From Chrysomallon squamiferum (lineage: Eukaryota; Mollusca; Gastropoda; Neomphalida; Peltospiridae): a stretch of DNA of 60,000 nt. The stretch's first letter is position 1. Each line of letters opens with the position of its first letter. The position numbers and the translations under genes are program-made. Below are positions 53,705 through 60,000 of this stretch, piece by piece. A model generated the notes under the pieces. That model was not told the origin of the DNA, did no database searches, and saw only the letters and a list, made by a program, of their open reading frames with translations. The stretch covers positions 26,811,244-26,871,243 of the forward strand of contig CM022670.1 of assembly GCA_012295275.1 (NCBI GenBank), given 5' to 3'.

Positions 53705-54790
53705 ACAAAGAAAAAGGAAATGTGTCTGTGATTCTTTAGTTTTATAGTCTTGAACAATGAGAAATTATTTCAATTAGAATTTAAAAAAAAAGAAAAAAGG
53801 ATTAAGATTCAGAAATGTGTATATGTATCCTAATGTAATTATGACACATAATCTTATTATATATATATATTAAAAATAATATAAATTTAAACAAAAACTA
53901 ATAATAATAAATAATAATAACAATAACAATAAATAATTTTTTTAAAATAATTTTAAAAAATCAATTATTTATTGTTATTGTGTAAGGGAAATAACTCCTT
54001 TCAGAAAGTTTTAAAACAACCTTATTTTTGTGTTCATGTTGTAGAATAATAATTAGTTTGAGAATAAACATTTAATACTGATGGTTGGACACACACAAAC
54101 ATTTGCTCAAAGTTACTTCTTTGTTGTTGTTTAACTGCTAGTTTAAATCTTAAAAGGTCATTTTTAAAACGATTTTGAGTTTTAAAATAATAAAAACTGT
54201 CATTCAAGAACTATTATAAAGCTGACATCATATCCCCTATATTTGTATACGTTGAAGAAATATTCTACTATTCTCAGCCTGACTTAGTTTCTATCGGCAT
54301 AGACCTATATCTTTTCCCTGGTCCATTTTGAAACTTGATTCCTAGAAGTTAGTAACTTCGGTAATATCATTGCACATTTCATCTTCTAGCACGTTATTAT
54401 GAGCTGAGGCAAATAAAGTTAGTTGTTATAGACCCCCTGGGATAATAGAAACTACATGACTGGATTAAGTTTTCGAGATACTAAAAAAACCGAAGAATAA
54501 TTTTAAACTATAAGAATAATAATTAATATAACGTTATATAATTTTCAAAAGTATAAATTTTTAAACGAATGTTAAATTTTATTTAAAAAAAAAAAAAAAA
54601 AAAGATTTCATTACTTGCTGTGCATTTATTTAAGAATGAATTTTTTATATATATAATATATTGTATTTCTGCATGAATTTAAATCAAACTGGTTTTGGCG
54701 GTAAAAATAAAACAATGTTGTTTTTTGACACTACTTGTTTGGACAGTTGCCAAACAGTTCGGACTTACAAGTAATTATTTTAAAAACTGC
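53705..54790. other. Intergenic between COA7 and H2A.X
   Basis: AT-rich with short AAT/ATT repeats (about 53900-53975), a poly(A) run near 54583-54603 and no recognisable gene. CpG frequency rises toward the histone promoter. Confidence 0.6.
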
Positions 54791-54937
54791 GATCTGGATT
54801 GGTTGTAACTACCCAATCAAATGATGTTTTATTTAGATTCCTTTTCCAGAGTATTTAAGTCAAAACGCCCGGCATATTTCATCAGAGTTTAGCGCTTGTT
54901 TCCTGTTTGAGGTTTACGGATTATTTGAACTGTTAAA
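54791..54937 (+). promoter_or_regulatory. Histone H2A.X promoter and 5' UTR
   Basis: Inverted and direct CCAAT boxes (ATTGG at 54798-54802, CCAAT at 54813-54817) precede a TATA-like TATTTAAG at 54852-54859, about 80 bp above the ATG. Paired CCAAT boxes with a TATA element are usual in histone gene promoters. Transcription probably starts near 54885. Confidence 0.65.
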
Positions 54938-55360
54938 ATGTCTGGACGAGGGAAAGGCGGAAAAGTGAAAGCTAAGGCAAAAACACGTTCAAGTCGTGCT
55001 GGACTTCAGTTTCCAGTTGGTAGAATTCACAGGCTCTTGAGGAAAGGAAATTACTGTGAACGAATTGGAGGTGGTGCGCCAGTTTATCTTGCGGCCGTTC
55101 TAGAATATTTGGCGGCTGAGGTTTTGGAACTGGCGGGAAATGCCGCTAGAGACAATAAGAAGAGCAGAATCATTCCAAGACATCTGCAGCTTGCTATTCG
55201 TAACGACGAAGAATTGAACAAACTTTTATCAGGTGTAACGATTTCACAAGGTGGTGTGTTGCCCAATATCCAAGCTGTGCTTTTGCCGAAGAAAAGCGCC
55301 GCGGCCACAGCAGGTAGTGGCGGAAAGGGAAAGAAATCGTCCCAGTCACAGGAATATTAA
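54938..55360 (+). CDS. H2AX: Histone H2A.X
   Basis: Intronless frame of 140 aa. The core nucleosomal fold is nearly identical to metazoan H2[89 protein letters not shown]. Acidic-patch residues (the E..E..E of the second helix and NDEE) are intact. The C-terminal tail ends SSQSQEY, the H2A.X signature SQ(E/D)-aromatic, whose serine is phosphorylated by ATM/ATR/DNA-PK at double-strand breaks. Two SQ dipeptides lie side by side (Ser135 and Ser137). A cysteine occurs in the loop NYCERIGGG. No histone stem-loop follows the stop; AATAAA signals do, so the mRNA is probably polyadenylated and expressed outside S phase as well. Confidence 0.97.
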   Translation: MSGRGKGGKVKAKAKTRSSRAGLQFPVGRIHRLLRKGNYCERIGGGAPVYLAAVLEYLAAEVLELAGNAARDNKKSRIIPRHLQLAIRNDEELNKLLSGVTISQGGVLPNIQAVLLPKKSAAATAGSGGKGKKSSQSQEY

Positions 55361-55477
55361 ATACATTTTTTGTTTGTTTATTGGACAGTGTCTTTTTACA
55401 TCGTGTCTAGTAACGAGTTGCTTCTTTGTGAAAAAAACTGGACAGTGTTAAAACAGTAAACAAACAATGACACGTTA

Positions 55478-55483
55478 AATAAA
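55478..55483 (+). terminator. H2A.X polyadenylation signal
   Basis: First AATAAA after the stop (about 118 nt). Others occur at 55626-55631 and near 55728. The sequence between stop and signal holds no hairpin of the replication-dependent histone type. Confidence 0.55.
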
Positions 55484-56534
55484 TTCATGGATGAACTAAA
55501 GTGTGCTCAGTCGTATCGGTTGCTATCATTTCATTGTAAAACAAATCTTACTTATAAATTTATGTTGATCATCACCTTAAGCAAGTTGCCTTAGAAATGT
55601 AAATCATTAAAGGTAATTTGTTTCAAATAAAAAATCTATTGTTTTAAGTTGTGAATTTTGTTTTTAATCTTTATTATCGCTATTTAATCAAGATTACTTC
55701 AGTTATGAGGTTTTCATAGTTACTATATAATAAAGTATATTATATGTAAAAAGATGTATTATGTTTTCAGCTTGTAAATCAGTTTATTTTAAAAAGTATT
55801 GTAACAAAAAAAATGGAACAGCAAATTACAGAAATTTACGTTACATCATCAGAAGATGCATATTAACAGTGGTAACACTAACACCTAACAAACAATGTGA
55901 TGGCTAAAACAAAAAGGATTGTTTTGTTTAGAGGCATTTTATTCTTGACATACACCTATTCCCTTAATTTAACTAGGAACTGTTGTTTTTATTTAGTAAG
56001 AAATTCTAATCCATTTGGTTCTTTTATTTATTATTTTACAAAAAAAAAAAAAAAAACTTTTTTTTCTAGGTGTTATGGTGTTTTTATTTGTTTCAAAAAT
56101 TTAAAAAAAAAGACGACTGCTCTGTACTTACAGATACATATTAATAAAGAGAAAAAAAAGGTTTTGTTGTTTATGTTTCAATGTAGATCATCCTTTTATC
56201 TTGGGGTAAATATCCGTAAGCAGTTTTGTGAAGTCGCATTTGTGAAAAAATTAATGACTAGGTTAACTGAAAATTCAATCTTTCGGGTGCGAACTTTCTG
56301 CCATTAAGAATGTCAGGGACAATGGAATTACTTTAGAATATTTATCTGATTTCTGAGATAACATACAGCACAAACATTGGTCTACTTTGGCTTGTGATCT
56401 ACATGAGCAAATTCAACTTTGGTGTGTGATTTGCACGCTTATTTTAATTATTTGGTTTATTCTTGGGTTTTTTATTATTATTCATGGCATAAATTAAACA
56501 AATTATCCTTTTATTATGTATTTATAATTTATAG
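55484..56534. other. Intergenic or intronic, no firm gene
   Basis: Contains a 136-codon plus-strand frame (55897-56307) rich in Lys/Phe from poly(A/T) runs. It has a good start context (ATGATGGCTAAAACA) but no recognisable similarity or codon bias, so I do not call it a gene. It could include the first exon for the orphan exon that follows. Confidence 0.35.
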
Positions 56535-56659
56535 GAACAAGGGCTAAAAAGTATACAAATTTGAATAATTTTGTGGATGAATTGAGCCAGCTTCTGCAAG
56601 AAATGCAAGAAAAAGATCAGCATTCTTTCTCATCTGTAGCCAGTAGCAATAAGGTGTGA
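56535..56659 (+). CDS. Orphan exon, unknown protein
   Basis: After an acceptor (TTATAG|GA) a frame opens that was closed by a stop just upstream. It runs 40 codons to TGA at 56657-56659 and reads TRAKKYTNLNNFVDELSQLL then QEMQEKDQHSFSSVASSNKV. The composition is protein-like (amphipathic helix, acidic, low Lys/Phe bias) and unlike the low-complexity frames around it. AAG|GTGTGA at 56653/56654 could alternatively be a donor, making it internal. The upstream exon was not found. Function unknown. Confidence 0.45.
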
Positions 56660-59600
56660 TTGGAACGTTCTTTAGTTCACTCCTCTCATTTTTATCAAAA
56701 TACCAATTTTCAGTTCCAACCAGGTTCTTTGAATATACTGAGTACTGGAAATTTAGACAAATTGAAATTGGAGTATGCTGGCTATTTGTCAATCAATAAA
56801 ACAAATTGTGTATCTAATCAAAATCAAAGCTTGCCTAGATGTGATGCTTTTATATATACATACATCATGCATTAATCTTTAAGGAATTTAAAATCTTTAT
56901 CTTACAGAAATTTCAGAGATTTTTTTTTTTTTTTGCTGTGTAGCGCCCTTCAAGTTGATCACACAAGAAAGTAGTTTCATGAAGTGTAGAGCACATGCCA
57001 AAGTAACAGCAACATTATATACCTAAGTAAAAGAAAACTTGTGCTTAGTGTTTTTATAGATGCATAACTGCATCCTAACATTTTAGACAAATACCCTGAG
57101 ACTATATTACTAGTGAATTACGCTGTTTTGTTCAAAAATAAGAAACATCAATGAAGTCTCATTTTTATTCATTTTAAGTGGTTCATGATTATGACAATTA
57201 CAAAATTATTTCTGCCACACATATAACATAACAGCAGCTTTTTATTAATTATTAACAATACTTTATTTCACTAAATGACAAATATCTAAACAAAATATTT
57301 CCATTCCATATTTAAAAATAGTGAAAATTTAAAAAAGTAATTCTACAGCTAATAACGCTTCTAATTTCATCCCTGATTCCATATTTCAAAAACTGTCAAC
57401 TATTTTGTAATGTTTAATAATTGTTAAATCTTATTTTTCAAGACTTTACTATACAGGAATAAATTCTTTATGATTTCAGTGTCTGATACTTTAGATTTTA
57501 AATGGCTTTACATTATAAAATCTAAAATTACCTTGGCTAATAAATATTTATTTTATCCAGTATCTCATATGATTATGAATTCTTTACCAAACAGAATAGA
57601 AAATGTATCTTAATAACAATAAAGTTAATGTACAGTTAAAAAAGACATAAAATATTAAATAATGTGAGAAACAAGATAAAAAAGCTGTGCTCAAAGAATC
57701 AGATTAAAATGTATTGTATATCAATTTGGAACTTCAAAATCATAAACTATCTTATAAAATTGAAAATTTTCTCAAAAATTATGAAATTAACTGTAGCTTA
57801 ATGTTTGCAGACAGTTAAATAAATTTAAGTAGTGACATTTCAAAAGCCAAACCACTGACATGATAAAACAAACTCCATGACCAAAAATATTTACATATAT
57901 AATCTATAGACTAATTATGAACGACAGCACCAGATTGTATGTCAATGAAAATTTGTTTATATAAAGTAGTCTAAATTTGTTCTCAACTGATATCATTAAA
58001 TACCAATAAAACTGACTAATATAAAATCCCACAAAGAATGAAGAAAACATGAAAATTGTGTTTTCCCAGTCCACTTATCTGATTCTCCAGTGGTTATGAA
58101 TATGATTCAGTATCAGAATTATTCATGATAAACAACGGTAACAAATACAAAAATTAAAGGGTTTTTATTTAGCGTAATTTTGTTATTTATCACCATGAAC
58201 ACTCAGTGAAAATATATTTTCATACCAAATGATTTCACTTCTAGAGCATGTATAAAGTTACAGATAATCCATTTGGAAATCAAGATCTCCCAAGTTACTG
58301 TCTTCTGTCTACTTGCATTTATTTGTACAATTCCTGAAGACTGATGCATGCTTTATGACACTATCTAAGGGATATGAGCCGGTCTCAGACAGAGAGTATT
58401 TCTAGACGTTTAACAGTTTAAAAGAGCTCCTGTATTACGTATCACAGATTTTGGCATGTGGTTTCACTTGTCTTTGGTAAACTCTATGTGACTTGACCAA
58501 ACAAATTATTTAAGTATTTATTTAAACTGTTTAACCCTACATCTGTGTTACTACAAATCACTATTCTAATTATTATTACAATAACAAATCAAAAGGACCA
58601 GCCTGTAGTCATAAACATTTTATGACAAATTCCAAAGTAACCAAAATTATTCCAAGAAATACCTACACCAATATAACAAACAAATCTGTACATTACCTTT
58701 TCAACTGCAACTGTGACATTTAAAATTATTTACCAAATTTATGGAAACCAGATATCTTAATCAATATATGTATATATATATACATACACACACAAACATT
58801 TTAACAAACATTTTATGGCTATATTTTATTTTTAGCAACAAAGCTTTGCATCAAGAAACAAAAAAGTGACATGTATATACATAAATGTTTTTATTTTACG
58901 TGATGCTTGTTAAGTATTTAAGTTCTATATTAAGTAACTTGTATACAGTTGTAGTTTTTCAATGACTGTTTTAAAACACTAGCTGCGGTTCCAATAAATA
59001 GTGCAATCAATGATTCAAAATAAATAAGAAAATAGCATTACCATTTTTATTAATAAGGAATTTTCCAGAGACATGAAAAATAACTTCTGCCATCTTGCTA
59101 AATGTACTTTCCACATTTTATCTATAAATAAATTGCAAATCCCAGTGTTATTCAAATTTTTCAAAAATATTAATGAATACATTGTTTTATCTAACAAAAG
59201 TTATAATGTCAGTTACATATATGAAATATGTCATGTCATCTCTTTATAAGGAAATGCAGAATCAGTGTAAATGTACTCTAAATTAGAATTCTCTAAATCT
59301 GAAGCATTCCATGGAATCATCAGAAATATGTCAAATGTCAATAAACTGGTACTTCTTAAATGCAAAATCCCACTTTCACTGTTTATGTGGAAAAAAACAC
59401 AGCACACAAAACATGAAATAACACACATAAGTTATTAGTTATGGTGTCCAAAAATAAGGAAATCATTTTTAAAAAGAAATTTGTTAAAATGGATCTACTA
59501 ACATCACAGGGAGCTTTGATTAAAAGGATTTCCATATTAAGAAAAATGAAATTACACTTTTCATCTAAAATAATTTCAAGATTTTAAAGCATTCCTTCTG

Positions 59601-59742
59601 GGAAAATACTTTTTTAATGTGGAAAAGAAGCCATGGGTTAAAAGATGCTTTATAAAATTAATTGTTTAAACATAAATACATAATTATACATCAAATTTCC
59701 CTGTAAATATAGTATATAACTTCACCTATACGCTTGTTATTA
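56660..59742. other. Probable 3' UTR of a minus-strand gene, or intergenic
   Basis: AT-rich, CpG-poor, little repeat content apart from short TA/CA runs near 58766-58795. It lies downstream of the terminal exon at 59743-59790 on the minus strand. No exon recognised. Confidence 0.35.
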
Positions 59743-59790
59743 TTAACTATTTTTCAGATTTTCAAATACGATCTTCACATCTTCAAATAC
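59743..59790 (-). CDS. Terminal coding exon of an unidentified gene
   Basis: On the minus strand a strong acceptor (TTTTTTCATTTTCAG, boundary 59791/59790) is followed by 15 codons, VFEDVKIVFENLKNS, and TAA at 59743-59745. The other two frames stop within a few codons, so only this phase is usable. The gene body would lie off the right edge. The short peptide does not allow a family assignment. Confidence 0.45.
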   Translation of the reverse strand, partial: VFEDVKIVFENLKNS

Positions 59791-60000
59791 CTGAAAATGA
59801 AAAAATTATCTACTTCAGTGTTTATATATGTAAAGATATTTACTTATATATGTATTTTTGAAAAAAGCCTATCCAAAATTTTTATTTTAAATTCCATTAA
59901 ATAAACTTTGTCAATGAAAAGACAAAACTCTTATTTCAAAGTTGGTTTACAAAAATAATTACATTAAATTTTTTCTTCAAAAATAATAAAAATGATCATT

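Noticed and set aside
55897-56307. 136-codon plus-strand frame after H2A.X
   Set aside because: Length is helped by poly(A) and poly(T) runs (Lys and Phe stretches); no domain or natural composition. Kept only as a possible site of an upstream exon.

Overview
The window is nuclear DNA from an animal. It is AT-rich and full of microsatellites. Genes are split by GT-AG introns, and the four identifiable proteins match metazoan SLC35A3, SPTLC1, COA7 and H2A.X. Modest introns, abundant (TTA)n and (GA)n arrays, and strong differences in CpG density between blocks fit a lophotrochozoan invertebrate such as a mollusc. The phylum is an inference; no sequence search was possible.

Layout. Left block (1-23 kb): rich in CpG and simple repeats. 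Its only convincing coding sequence is the first coding exon of a polo-like kinase (PLK2/3-type) on the minus strand (6524-6751), whose remaining exons lie off the left edge. About 3.6 kb upstream is a likely promoter with two perfect serum-response (CArG) boxes. The rest of this block holds long (CT/GA)n tracts, two inverted copies of a ~350 bp repeat with a tRNA-like promoter and hairpin, a hAT-type MITE with an 8 bp target-site duplication, and a 61 bp Z-DNA-prone tract.

Middle block (23-41.6 kb): SLC35A3-like Golgi UDP-N-acetylglucosamine transporter (+, 7 coding exons, 335 aa) and SPTLC1, subunit 1 of serine palmitoyltransferase (-, 15 exons, 476 aa), converge on a ~5 kb CpG-poor region. 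A second hAT-like MITE sits in SPTLC1 intron 4, and SPTLC1 intron 13 is of the GC-AG class.

Right block (41.6-60 kb): an unrecognised 680 aa serine-rich, probably nuclear protein (-) has two copies of a helical repeat at its C-terminus. It shares a compact candidate bidirectional promoter (E2F, ETS, CRE and E-box motifs near 51.45 kb) with COA7, the mitochondrial intermembrane-space Sel1-repeat assembly factor (+, 3 exons, 226 aa). An intronless histone H2A.X gene with two consecutive SQ motifs (+) follows. Two orphan terminal-type exons (56535 +; 59790 -) point to further genes that I could not name.

The genes do not form one pathway. Adjacent genes are housekeeping functions (nucleotide-sugar transport, sphingolipid synthesis, respiratory-chain assembly, chromatin) with separate or shared promoters. 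Protein identifications rest on comparison with family sequences remembered, not on a search.
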